The notes under the pieces: model-generated
The model's database searches: none
Told to the model about the DNA's origin: nothing
Seen by the model: only the letters and a program-made list of their open reading frames with translations
Made by a program: the position numbers and the translations under genes
Part shown: positions 36,605 to 48,890 of the stretch, one piece after another
Numbering within the stretch: position 1 is the stretch's first letter
Layout: each line of letters begins with the position of its first letter
NCBI RefSeq assembly: GCF_051020765.1
Contig: NC_134930.1
Location: 5,456,001 to 5,520,000 of the forward strand
Direction: 5' to 3'
Origin: Lasioglossum baleicum
Taxonomy: Eukaryota; Arthropoda; Insecta; Hymenoptera; Halictidae
DNA: 64,000 nucleotides

Positions 36605-39600
36605 GCTAAGAAGGTAGTGTATACCAGTTCCGGAAGACACCGGTGAGCCCCTTCTCGGCCTCATGGCTAAGTAGGTAGTGTATACCAGTTCCGGACGACA
36701 CCGGTGAGTCCCATCTCGGCCTCATGGCTAAGAAGGTAGTGTATACCTGTTCGCGAACGACACCGATCAGTCCCTTCTCGGCCTCATGGCTAAGAAGGTG
36801 GTGTATACCAGTTCGGGGACGAAACCGATCAGTCCCATCTCGGTCTCATGGCTAAGAAGGTAGTGTATACGAGTTCCGGACGACACCGGTGAGCCCCTTC
36901 TCGGCCTCATGGCTAAGTAGGTAGTGTATACCAGTTCCGGACGACACCGGTAAGTCCCTCCTCGGCCTCATGGCTAAGAAGGTAGTGTATACCTGTTCGC
37001 GGACGACACCGATCAGTCCCATCTCGGCCTCATGGCTAAGAAGGTAGTGTATACCAGTTCGCGGACGACACCGATCAGTCCCATCTCGGCCTCATGGCTA
37101 AGAAGGTAGTGTATACCAGTTCCGGACGACACCGGTAAGTCCCTTCTCGGCCTCATGGCTAAGAAGGTAGTGTATACCAGTTCCGGACGACACCGGTGAG
37201 TCCCATCTCGGCCTCATGGCTAAGAAGGTAGTGTATACCTGTTCGCGGACGACACCGATCAGTCCCATCTCGGCCTCATGGCTAAGAAGGTAGTGTATAC
37301 CAGTTCGGGGACGAAACCGGTGAGTCCCACCTCGGCCTCATGGCTAAGAAGGTAGTGTATACCTGTTCGCGGACGACACCGATCAGTCCCATCTCGGCCT
37401 CATGGCTAAGAAGGTAGTGTATACCAGTTCCGGAAGACACCGGTGAGCCCCTTCTCGGCCTCATGGCTAAGTAGGTAGTGTATACCAGTTCCGGACGACA
37501 CCGGTGAGTCCCATCTCGGCCTCATGGCTAAGAAGGAAGTGTATACCTGTTCGCGGACGACACCGATCAGTCCCATCTCGGCCTCATGGCTAAGAAGGTA
37601 GTGTATACCAGTTCGCGGACGACACCGATCAGTCCCATCTCGGCCTCATGGCTAAGAAGGTAGTGTATACCAGTTCCGGACGACACTGGTAAGTCCCTTC
37701 TCGGCCTCATGGCTAAGAAGGTAGTGTATACCAGTTCCGGACGACACCGGTGAGTCCCATCTCGGCCTCATGGCTAAGAAGGTAGTGTATACCTGTTCGC
37801 GGACGACACCGATCAGTCCCATCTCGGCCTCATGGCTAAGAAGGTAGTGTATACCAGTTCGGGGACGAAACCGGTGAGTCCCACCTCGGCCTCATGGCTA
37901 AGAAGGTAGTGTATACCTGTTCGCGGACGACACTGATCAGTCCCATCTCGGCCTCATGGCTAAGAAGGTAGTGTATACCAGTTCCGGACGACACCGGTGA
38001 GTCCCATCTCGGCCTCATGGCTAAGAAGGTAGTGTATACCAGTTTCGGACGACACCGGTAAGTCCCTTCTCGGCCTCATGGCTAAGAAGGTAGTGTATAC
38101 CAGTTCGGGGACGAAACCGGTGAGTCCCATCTCGGCCTCATGGCTAAGAAGGTAGTGTATACCTGTTCGCGGACGACACCGATCAGTCCCATCTCGGCCT
38201 CATGGCTAAGAAGGTAGTGTATACCAGTTCCGGACGACACCGGTAAGTCCCTTCTCGGCCTCATGGCTAAGAAGGTAGTGTATACCAGTTCGGGGACGAA
38301 ACCGGTGAGTCCCATCTCGGCCTCATGGCTAAGAAGGTAGTGTATACCTGTTCGCGGACGACACCGATCAGTCCCATCTCGGCCTCATGGCTAAGAAGGT
38401 AGTGTATACCTGTTCGCGGACGACACCGATCAGTCCCATCTCGGTCTCATGGCTAAGAAGGTAGTGTACACCAGTTCCGGACGACACCGGTGAGCCCCTT
38501 CTCGGCCTCATGGCTAAGAAGGTAGTGTATACCAGTTCCGGACGACACCGGTGAGTCCCATCTCGGCCTCATGGCTAAGAAGGTAGTGTATACCTGTTCG
38601 CGGACGACACCGATCAGTCCCTTCTCGGCCTCATGGCTAAGAAGGTAGTGTATACCAGTTCGGGGACGAAACCGGTGAGTCCCACCTCGGCCTCATGGCT
38701 AAGAAGGTAGTGTATACCTGTTCGCGGACGACACTGATCAGTCCCATCTCGGCCTCATGGCTAAGAAGGTAGTGTATACCAGTTCCGGACGACACCGGTG
38801 AGTCCCATCTCGGCCTCATGGCTAAGAAGGTAGTGTATACCAGTTCCGGACGACACCGGTAAGTCCCTTCTCGGCCTCATGGCTAAGAAGGTAGTGTATA
38901 CCAGTTCGGGGACGAAACCGGTGAGTCCCATCTCGGCCTCATGGCTAAGAAGGTAGTGTATACCTGTTCGCGGACGACACCGATCAGTCCCATCTCGGCC
39001 TCGTGGCTAAGAAGGTAGTGTATACCTGTTCGCGGACGACACCGATCAGTCCCATCTCGGCCTCATGGCTAAGAAGGTAGTGTATACCAGTTCCGGAAGA
39101 CACCGGTGAGCCCCTTCTCGGCCTCATGGCTAAGTAGGTAGTGTATACCAGTTCCGGACGACACCGGTGAGTCCCATCTCGGCCTCATGGCTAAGAAGGT
39201 AGTGTATACCTGTTCGCGAACGACACCGATCAGTCCCTTCTCAGCCTCATGGCTAAGAAGGTGGTGTATACCAGTTCGGGGACGAAACCGATCAGTCCCA
39301 TCTCGGTCTCATGGCTAAGAAGGTAGTGTATACGAGTTCCGGACGACACCGGTGAGCCCCTTCTCGGCCTCATGGCTAAGTAGGTAGTGTATACCAGTTC
39401 CGGACGACACCGGTGAGTCCCATCTCGGCCTCATGGCTAAGAAGGTAGTGTATACCTGTTCGCGGACGACACCGATCAGTCCCTTCTCGGCCTCATGGCT
39501 AAGAAGGTAGTGTATACCAGTTCGGGGACGAAACCGGTGAGTCCCACCTCGGCCTCATGGCTAAGAAGGTAGTGTATACCTGTTCGCGGACGACACTGAT

Positions 39601-39929
39601 CAGTCCCATCTCGGCCTCATGGCTAAGAAGGTAGTGTATACCAGTTCCGGACGACACCGGTGAGTCCCATCTCGGCCTCATGGCTAAGAAGGTAGTGTAT
39701 ACCAGTTCCGGACGACACCGGTAAGTCCCTTCTCGGCCTCATGGCTAAGAAGGTAGTGTATACCAGTTCGGGGACGAAACCGGTGAGTCCCATCTCGGCC
39801 TCATGGCTAAGAAGGTAGTGTATACCTGTTCGCGGACGACACCGATCAGTCCCATCTCGGCCTCGTGGCTAAGAAGGTAGTGTATACCTGTTCGCGGACG
39901 ACACCGATCAGTCCCATCTCGGCCTCGTG
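36605..39929. repeat. 3,325-bp tandem unit, copy 2
   Basis: This is the second of about 2.3 tandem copies. It contains two E(tatacgag) monomers (36871 and 39334), of which the second is 862 bp (14 monomers) before the next at 40196. The stretch 36065-39390 is the material that separates the two copies of the 4.1-kb segment, so a 3,325-bp duplication inside an ancestral unit accounts for both the 3,325 and 7,450-bp offsets. Confidence 0.8.
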
Positions 39930-42900
39930 GCTAAGAAGGTAGTGTATACCAGTTCCGGAAGACACCGGTGAGCCCCTTCTCGGCCTCATGGCTAAGTAGG
40001 TAGTGTATACCAGTTCCGGACGACACCGGTGAGTCCCATCTCGGCCTCATGGCTAAGAAGGTAGTGTATACCTGTTCGCGAACGACACCGATCAGTCCCT
40101 TCTCGGCCTCATGGCTAAGAAGGTGGTGTATACCAGTTCGGGGACGAAACCGATCAGTCCCATCTCGGTCTCATGGCTAAGAAGGTAGTGTATACGAGTT
40201 CCGGACGACACCGGTGAGCCCCTTCTCGGCCTCATGGCTAAGTAGGTAGTGTATACCAGTTCCGGACGACACCGGTAAGTCCCTCCTCGGCCTCATGGCT
40301 AAGAAGGTAGTGTATACCTGTTCGCGGACGACACCGATCAGTCCCATCTCGGCCTCATGGCTAAGAAGGTAGTGTATACCAGTTCGCGGACGACACCGAT
40401 CAGTCCCATCTCGGCCTCATGGCTAAGAAGGTAGTGTATACCAGTTCCGGACGACACCGGTAAGTCCCTTCTCGGCCTCATGGCTAAGAAGGTAGTGTAT
40501 ACCAGTTCCGGACGACACCGGTGAGTCCCATCTCGGCCTCATGGCTAAGAAGGTAGTGTATACCTGTTCGCGGACGACACCGATCAGTCCCATCTCGGCC
40601 TCATGGCAAAGAAGGTAGTGTATACCAGTTCGGGGACGAAACCGGTGAGTCCCACCTCGGCCTCATGGCTAAGAAGGTAGTGTATACCTGTTCGCGGACG
40701 ACACCGATCAGTCCCATCTCGGCCTCATGGCTAAGAAGGTAGTGTATACCAGTTCCGGAAGACACCGGTGAGCCCCTTCTCGGCCTCATGGCTAAGTAGG
40801 TAGTGTATACCAGTTCCGGACGACACCGGTGAGTCCCATCTCGGCCTCATGGCTAAGAAGGTAGTGTATACCTGTTCGCGAACGACACCGATCAGTCCCT
40901 TCTCGGCCTCATGGCTAAGAAGGTGGTGTATACCAGTTCGGGGACGAAACCGATCAGTCCCATCTCGGTCTCATGGCTAAGAAGGTAGTGTATACGAGTT
41001 CCGGACGACACCGGTGAGCCCCTTCTCGGCCTCATGGCTAAGTAGGTAGTGTATACCAGTTCCGGACGACACCGGTAAGTCCCTCCTCGGCCTCATGGCT
41101 AAGAAGGTAGTGTATACCTGTTCGCGGACGACACCGATCAGTCCCATCTCGGCCTCATGGCTAAGAAGGTAGTGTATACCAGTTCGCGGACGACACCGAT
41201 CAGTCCCATCTCGGCCTCATGGCTAAGAAGGTAGTGTATACCAGTTCCGGACGACACCGGTAAGTCCCTTCTCGGCCTCATGGCTAAGAAGGTAGTGTAT
41301 ACCAGTTCCGGACGACACCGGTGAGTCCCATCTCGGCCTCATGGCTAAGAAGGTAGTGTATACCTGTTCGCGGACGACACCGATCAGTCCCATCTCGGCC
41401 TCATGGCTAAGAAGGTAGTGTATACCAGTTCGGGGACGAAACCGGTGAGTCCCACCTCGGCCTCATGGCTAAGAAGGTAGTGTATACCTGTTCGCGGACG
41501 ACACCGATCAGTCCCATCTCGGCCTCATGGCTAAGAAGGTAGTGTATACCAGTTCCGGAAGACACCGGTGAGCCCCTTCTCGGCCTCATGGCTAAGTAGG
41601 TAGTGTATACCAGTTCCGGACGACACCGGTGAGTCCCATCTCGGCCTCATGGCTAAGAAGGAAGTGTATACCTGTTCGCGGACGACACCGATCAGTCCCA
41701 TCTCGGCCTCATGGCTAAGAAGGTAGTGTATACCAGTTCGCGGACGACACCGATCAGTCCCATCTCGGCCTCATGGCTAAGAAGGTAGTGTATACCAGTT
41801 CCGGACGACACTGGTAAGTCCCTTCTCGGCCTCATGGCTAAGAAGGTAGTGTATACCAGTTCCGGACGACACCGGTGAGTCCCATCTCGGCCTCATGGCT
41901 AAGAAGGTAGTGTATACCTGTTCGCGGACGACACCGATCAGTCCCATCTCGGCCTCATGGCTAAGAAGGTAGTGTATACCAGTTCGGGGACGAAACCGGT
42001 GAGTCCCACCTCGGCCTCATGGCTAAGAAGGTAGTGTATACCTGTTCGCGGACGACACTGATCAGTCCCATCTCGGCCTCATGGCTAAGAAGGTAGTGTA
42101 TACCAGTTCCGGACGACACCGGTGAGTCCCATCTCGGCCTCATGGCTAAGAAGGTAGTGTATACCAGTTTCGGACGACACCGGTAAGTCCCTTCTCGGCC
42201 TCATGGCTAAGAAGGTAGTGTATACCAGTTCGGGGACGAAACCGGTGAGTCCCATCTCGGCCTCATGGCTAAGAAGGTAGTGTATACCTGTTCGCGGACG
42301 ACACCGATCAGTCCCATCTCGGCCTCATGGCTAAGAAGGTAGTGTATACCAGTTCCGGACGACACCGGTAAGTCCCTTCTCGGCCTCATGGCTAAGAAGG
42401 TAGTGTATACCAGTTCGGGGACGAAACCGGTGAGTCCCATCTCGGCCTCATGGCTAAGAAGGTAGTGTATACCTGTTCGCGGACGACACCGATCAGTCCC
42501 ATCTCGGCCTCATGGCTAAGAAGGTAGTGTATACCTGTTCGCGGACGACACCGATCAGTCCCATCTCGGTCTCATGGCTAAGAAGGTAGTGTACACCAGT
42601 TCCGGACGACACCGGTGAGCCCCTTCTCGGCCTCATGGCTAAGAAGGTAGTGTATACCAGTTCCGGACGACACCGGTGAGTCCCATCTCGGCCTCATGGC
42701 TAAGAAGGTAGTGTATACCTGTTCGCGGACGACACCGATCAGTCCCTTCTCGGCCTCATGGCTAAGAAGGTAGTGTATACCAGTTCGGGGACGAAACCGG
42801 TGAGTCCCACCTCGGCCTCATGGCTAAGAAGGTAGTGTATACCTGTTCGCGGACGACACTGATCAGTCCCATCTCGGCCTCATGGCTAAGAAGGTAGTGT

Positions 42901-43515
42901 ATACCAGTTCCGGACGACACCGGTGAGTCCCATCTCGGCCTCATGGCTAAGAAGGTAGTGTATACCAGTTCCGGACGACACCGGTAAGTCCCTTCTCGGC
43001 CTCATGGCTAAGAAGGTAGTGTATACCAGTTCGGGGACGAAACCGGTGAGTCCCATCTCGGCCTCATGGCTAAGAAGGTAGTGTATACCTGTTCGCGGAC
43101 GACACCGATCAGTCCCATCTCGGCCTCGTGGCTAAGAAGGTAGTGTATACCTGTTCGCGGACGACACCGATCAGTCCCATCTCGGCCTCATGGCTAAGAA
43201 GGTAGTGTATACCAGTTCCGGAAGACACCGGTGAGCCCCTTCTCGGCCTCATGGCTAAGTAGGTAGTGTATACCAGTTCCGGACGACACCGGTGAGTCCC
43301 ATCTCGGCCTCATGGCTAAGAAGGTAGTGTATACCTGTTCGCGAACGACACCGATCAGTCCCTTCTCAGCCTCATGGCTAAGAAGGTGGTGTATACCAGT
43401 TCGGGGACGAAACCGATCAGTCCCATCTCGGTCTCATGGCTAAGAAGGTAGTGTATACGAGTTCCGGACGACACCGGTGAGCCCCTTCTCGGCCTCATGG
43501 CTAAGTAGGTAGTGT
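39390..43515. repeat. ~4.1-kb segment repeated 7,450 bp away (copy 2)
   Basis: This is the partner of 31940-36065. Private to this copy or its edge is 'cagtctcat' near 43604. The 'atggcaaag' variant near 40604 recurs 3,263 bp later near 43867, linking it also to the unit that follows. Confidence 0.8.
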
Positions 43516-46500
43516 ATACCAGTTCCGGACGACACCGGTAAGTCCCTCCTCGGCCTCATGGCTAAGAAGGTAGTGTATACCTGTTCGCGGACGACACCGA
43601 TCAGTCTCATCTCGGCCTCATGGCTAAGAAGGTAGTGTATACCAGTTCGCGGACGACACCGATCAGTCCCATCTCGGCCTCATGGCTAAGAAGGTAGTGT
43701 ATACCAGTTCCGGACGACACCGGTAAGTCCCTTCTCGGCCTCATGGCTAAGAAGGTAGTGTATACCAGTTCCGGACGACACCGGTGAGTCCCATCTCGGC
43801 CTCATGGCTAAGAAGGTAGTGTATACCTGTTCGCGGACGACACCGATCAGTCCCATCTCGGCCTCATGGCAAAGAAGGTAGTGTATACCAGTTCGGGGAC
43901 GAAACCGGTGAGTCCCACCTCGGCCTCATGGCTAAGAAGGTAGTGTATACCTGTTCGCGGACGACACCGATCAGTCCCATCTCGGCCTCATGGCTAAGAA
44001 GGTAGTGTATACCAGTTCCGGAAGACACCGGTGAGCCCCTTCTCGGCCTCATGGCTAAGTAGGTAGTGTATACCAGTTCCGGACGACACCGGTGAGTCCC
44101 ATCTCGGCCTCATGGCTAAGAAGGTAGTGTATACCTGTTCGCGAACGACACCGATCAGTCCCTTCTCGGCCTCATGGCTAAGAAGGTAGTGTATACCAGT
44201 TCGCGGACGACACCGATCAGTCCCATCTCGGCCTCATGGCTAAGAAGGTAGTGTATACCAGTTCCGGACGACACCGGTAAGTCCCATCTCGGCCTCATGG
44301 CTAAGAAGGTAGTGTATACCAGTTCCGGACGACACCGGTGAGTCCCATCTCGGCCTCATGGCTAAGAAGGTAGTGTATACCTGTTCGCGGACGACACCGA
44401 TCAGTCCCATCTCGGCCTCATGGCTAAGAAGGTAGTGTATACCAGTTCGGGGACGAAACCGGTGAGTCCCACCTCGGCCTCATGGCTAAGAAGGTAGTGT
44501 ATACCTGTTCGCGGACGACACTGATCAGTCCCATCTCGGCCTCATGGCTAAGAAGGTAGTGTATACCAGTTCCGGACGACACCGGTGAGTCCCATCTCGG
44601 CCTCATGGCTAAGAAGGTAGTGTATACCAGTTCCGGACGACACCGGTAAGTCCCTTCTCGGCCTCATGGCTAAGAAGGTAGTGTATACCAGTTCGGGGAC
44701 GAAACCGGTGAGTCCCATCTCGGCCTCATGGCTAAGAAGGTAGTGTATACCTGTTCGCGGACGACACCGATCAGTCCCATCTCGGCCTCGTGGCTAAGAA
44801 GGTAGTGTATACCTGTTCGCGGACGACACCGATCAGTCCCATCTCGGCCTCATGGCTAAGAAGGTAGTGTATACCAGTTCCGGAAGACACCGGTGAGCCC
44901 CTTCTCGGCCTCATGGCTAAGTAGGTAGTGTATACCAGTTCCGGACGACACCGGTGAGTCCCATCTCGGCCTCATGGCTAAGAAGGTAGTGTATACCTGT
45001 TCGCGAACGACACCGATCAGTCCCTTCTCGGCCTCATGGCTAAGAAGGTGGTGTATACCAGTTCGGGGACGAAACCGATCAGTCCCATCTCGGTCTCATG
45101 GCTAAGAAGGTAGTGTATACGAGTTCCGGACGACACCGGTGAGCCCCTTCTCGGCCTCATGGCTAAGTAGGTAGTGTATACCAGTTCCGGACGACACCGG
45201 TAAGTCCCTCCTCGGCCTCATGGCTAAGAAGGTAGTGTATACCTGTTCGCGGACGACACCGATCAGTCCCATCTCGGCCTCATGGCTAAGAAGGTAGTGT
45301 ATACCAGTTCGCGGACGACACCGATCAGTCCCATCTCGGCCTCATGGCTAAGAAGGTAGTGTATACCAGTTCCAGACGACACCGGTAAGTCCCTTCTCGG
45401 CCTCATGGCTAAGAAGGTAGTGTATACCTGTTCGCGGACGACACTGATCAGTCCCATCTCGGCCTCATGGCTAAGAAGGTAGTGTATACCAGTTCCGGAC
45501 GACACCGGTCAGTCCCATCTCGGCCTCATGGCTAAGAAGGTAGTGTATACCAGTTCCGGACGACACCGGTAAGTCCCTTCTCGGCCTCATGGCTAAGAAG
45601 GTAGTGTATACCAGTTCGGGGACGAAACCGGTGAGTCCCATCTCGGCCTCATGGCTAAGAAGGTAGTGTATACCTGTTCGCGGACGACACCGATCAGTCC
45701 CATCTCGGCCTCGTGGCTAAGAAGGTAGTGTATACCTGTTCGCGGACGACACCGATCAGTCCCATCTCGGCCTCATGGCTAAGAAGGTAGTGTATACCAG
45801 TTCCGGAAGACACCGGTGAGCCCCTTCTCGGCCTCATGGCTAAGTAGGTAGTGTATACCAGTTCCGGACGACACCGGTGAGTCCCATCTCGGCCTCATGG
45901 CTAAGAAGGTAGTGTATACCTGTTCGCGAACGACACCGATCAGTCCCTTCTCGGCCTCATGGCTAAGAAGGTGGTGTATACCAGTTCGGGGACGAAACCG
46001 ATCAGTCCCATCTTGGTCTCATGGCTAAGAAGGTAGTGTATACGAGTTCCGGACGACACCGGTGAGCCCCTTCTCGGCCTCATGGCTAAGTAGGTAGTGT
46101 ATACCAGTTCCGGACGACACCGGTAAGTCCCTCCTCGGCCTCATGGCTAAGAAGGTAGTGTATACCTGTTCGCGGACGACACCGATCAGTCCCATCTCGG
46201 CCTCATGGCTAAGAAGGTAGTGTATACCAGTTCGCGGACGACACCGATCAGTCCCATCTCGGCCTCATGGCTAAGAAGGTAGTGTATACCAGTTCCGGAC
46301 GACACCGGTAAGTCCCTTCTCGGCCTCATGGCTAAGAAGGTAGTGTATACCAGTTCCGGACGACACCGGTGAGTCCCATCTCGGCCTCATGGCTAAGAAG
46401 GTAGTGTATACCTGTTCGCGGACGACACCGATCAGTCCCATCTCGGCCTCATGGCTAAGAAGGTAGTGTATACCAGTTCGGGGACGAAACCGGTGAGTCC

Positions 46501-46780
46501 CACCTCGGCCTCATGGCTAAGAAGGTAGTGTATACCTGTTCGCGGACGACACCGATCAGTCCCATCTCGGCCTCATGGCTAAGAAGGTAGTGTATACCAG
46601 TTCCGGAAGACACCGGTGAGCCCCTTCTCGGCCTCATGGCTAAGTAGGTAGTGTATACCAGTTCCGGACGACACCGGTGAGTCCCATCTCGGCCTCATGG
46701 CTAAGAAGGTAGTGTATACCTGTTCGCGAACGACACCGATCAGTCCCTTCTCGGCCTCATGGCTAAGAAGGTAGTGTATA
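43190..46780. repeat. ~3.6-kb segment repeated 9,789 bp away (copy 1)
   Basis: It matches about 52979-56569 (159 monomers apart). E(tatacgag) at 43459 matches 53248, and the order of the following monomers is the same to 46780, where copy 1 repeats the 'ttcgcgaac' monomer and copy 2 moves on to the G/A hybrid. Copy 1 private changes are 'gttccagac' near 45371, 'ccggtcagt' near 45507 and 'tcttggtctc' near 46013. Copy 2 has 'ggcctaatgg' near 55311. Confidence 0.8.
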
Positions 46781-47074
46781 CCTGTTCGCGAACGACACCG
46801 ATCAGTCCCTTCTCGGCCTCATGGCTAAGAAGGTGGTGTATACCAGTTCGGGGACGAAACCGATCAGTCCCATCTCGGTCTCATGGCTAAGAAGGTAGTG
46901 TATACGAGTTCCGGACGACACCGGTGAGCCCCTTCTCGGCCTCATGGCTAAGTAGGTAGTGTATACCAGTTCCGGACGACACCGGTAAGTCCCTCCTCGG
47001 CCTCATGGCTAAGAAGGTAGTGTATACCTGTTCGCGGACGACACCGATCAGTCCCATCTCGGCCTCATGGCTAA

Positions 47075-48890
47075 GAAGGTAGTGTATACCAGTTCGCGGA
47101 CGACACCGATCAGTCCCATCTCGGCCTCATGGCTAAGAAGGTAGTGTATACCAGTTCCGGACGACACCGGTAAGTCCCTTCTCGGCCTCATGGCTAAGAA
47201 GGTAGTGTATACCAGTTCCGGACGACACCGGTGAGTCCCATCTCGGCCTCATGGCTAAGAAGGTAGTGTATACCTGTTCGCGGACGACACCGATCAGTCC
47301 CATCTCGGCCTCATGGCTAAGAAGGTAGTGTATACCAGTTCGGGGACGAAACCGGTGAGTCCCACCTCGGCCTCATGGCTAAGAAGGTAGTGTATACCTG
47401 TTCGCGGACGACACCGATCAGTCCCATCTCGGCCTCATGGCTAAGAAGGTAGTGTATACCAGTTCCGGAAGACACCGGTGAGCCCCTTCTCGGCCTCATG
47501 GCTAAGAAGGTAGTGTATACCTGTTCGCGGACGACACCGATCAGTCCCACCTCGGCCTCATGGCTAAGAAGGTAGTGTATACCTGTTCGCGGACGACACC
47601 GATCAGTCCCATCTCGGCCTCATGGCTAAGAAGGTAGTGTATACCAGTTCCGGAAGACACCGGTGAGCCCCTTCTCGGCCTCATGGCTAAGTAGGTAGTG
47701 TATACCAGTTCCGGACGACACCGGTGAGTCCCATCTCGGCCTCATGGCTAAGAAGGTAGTGTATACCTGTTCGCGGACGACACCGATCAGTCCCATCTCG
47801 GCCTCATGGCTAAGAAGGTAGTGTATACCAGTTCGCGGACGACACCGATCAGTCCCATCTCGGCCTCATGGCTAAGAAGGTAGTGTATACCAGTTCCGGA
47901 CGACACTGGTAAGTCCCTTCTCGGCCTCATGGCTAAGAAGGTAGTGTATACCAGTTCCGGACGACACCGGTGAGTCCCATCTCGGCCTCATGGCTAAGAA
48001 GGTAGTGTATACCTGTTCGCGGACGACACCGATCAGTCCCATCTCGGCCTCATGGCTAAGAAGGTAGTGTATACCAGTTCGGGGACGAAACCGGTGAGTC
48101 CCACCTCGGCCTCATGGCTAAGAAGGTAGTGTATACCTGTTCGCGGACGACACTGATCAGTCCCATCTCGGCCTCATGGCTAAGAAGGTAGTGTATACCA
48201 GTTCCGGACGACACCGGTGAGTCCCATCTTGGCCTCATGGCTAAGAAGGTAGTGTATACCAGTTTCGGACGACACCGGTAAGTCCCTTCTCGGCCTCATG
48301 GCTAAGAAGGTAGTGTATACCAGTTCGGGGACGAAACCGGTGAGTCCCATCTCGGCCTCATGGCTAAGAAGGTAGTGTATACCTGTTCGCGGACGACACC
48401 GATCAGTCCCATCTCGGCCTCATGGCTAAGAAGGTAGTGTATACCAGTTCCGGACGACACCGGTAAGTCCCTTCTCGGCCTCATGGCTAAGAAGGTAGTG
48501 TATACCAGTTCGGGGACGAAACCGGTGAGTCCCATCTCGGCCTCATGGCTAAGAAGGTAGTGTATACCTGTTCGCGGACGACACCGATCAGTCCCATCTC
48601 GGCCTCATGGCTAAGAAGGTAGTGTATACCTGTTCGCGGACGACACCGATCAGTCCCATCTCGGTCTCATGGCTAAGAAGGTAGTGTACACCAGTTCCGG
48701 ACGACACCGGTGAGCCCCTTCTCGGCCTCATGGCTAAGAAGGTAGTGTATACCAGTTCCGGACGACACCGGTGAGTCCCATCTCGGCCTCATGGCTAAGA
48801 AGGTAGTGTATACCTGTTCGCGGACGACACCGATCAGTCCCTTCTCGGCCTCATGGCTAAGAAGGTAGTGTATACCAGTTCGGGGACGAA
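47075..48890. repeat. ~1.8-kb segment repeated 4,064 bp away (copy 1)
   Basis: It matches about 51139-52955. Shared private variants are 'tcttggcc' (48230 and 52294) and an A-left monomer with 'cccacctcgg' (47521 and 51585), which follows an E monomer lacking the usual 'aagtagg'. The right break lies inside one monomer: the left halves at 48876 and 52940 agree (cagttcgggg, acgaaacc) and the right halves differ (gtgagtcccacc against gatcagtcccat). Confidence 0.82.
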
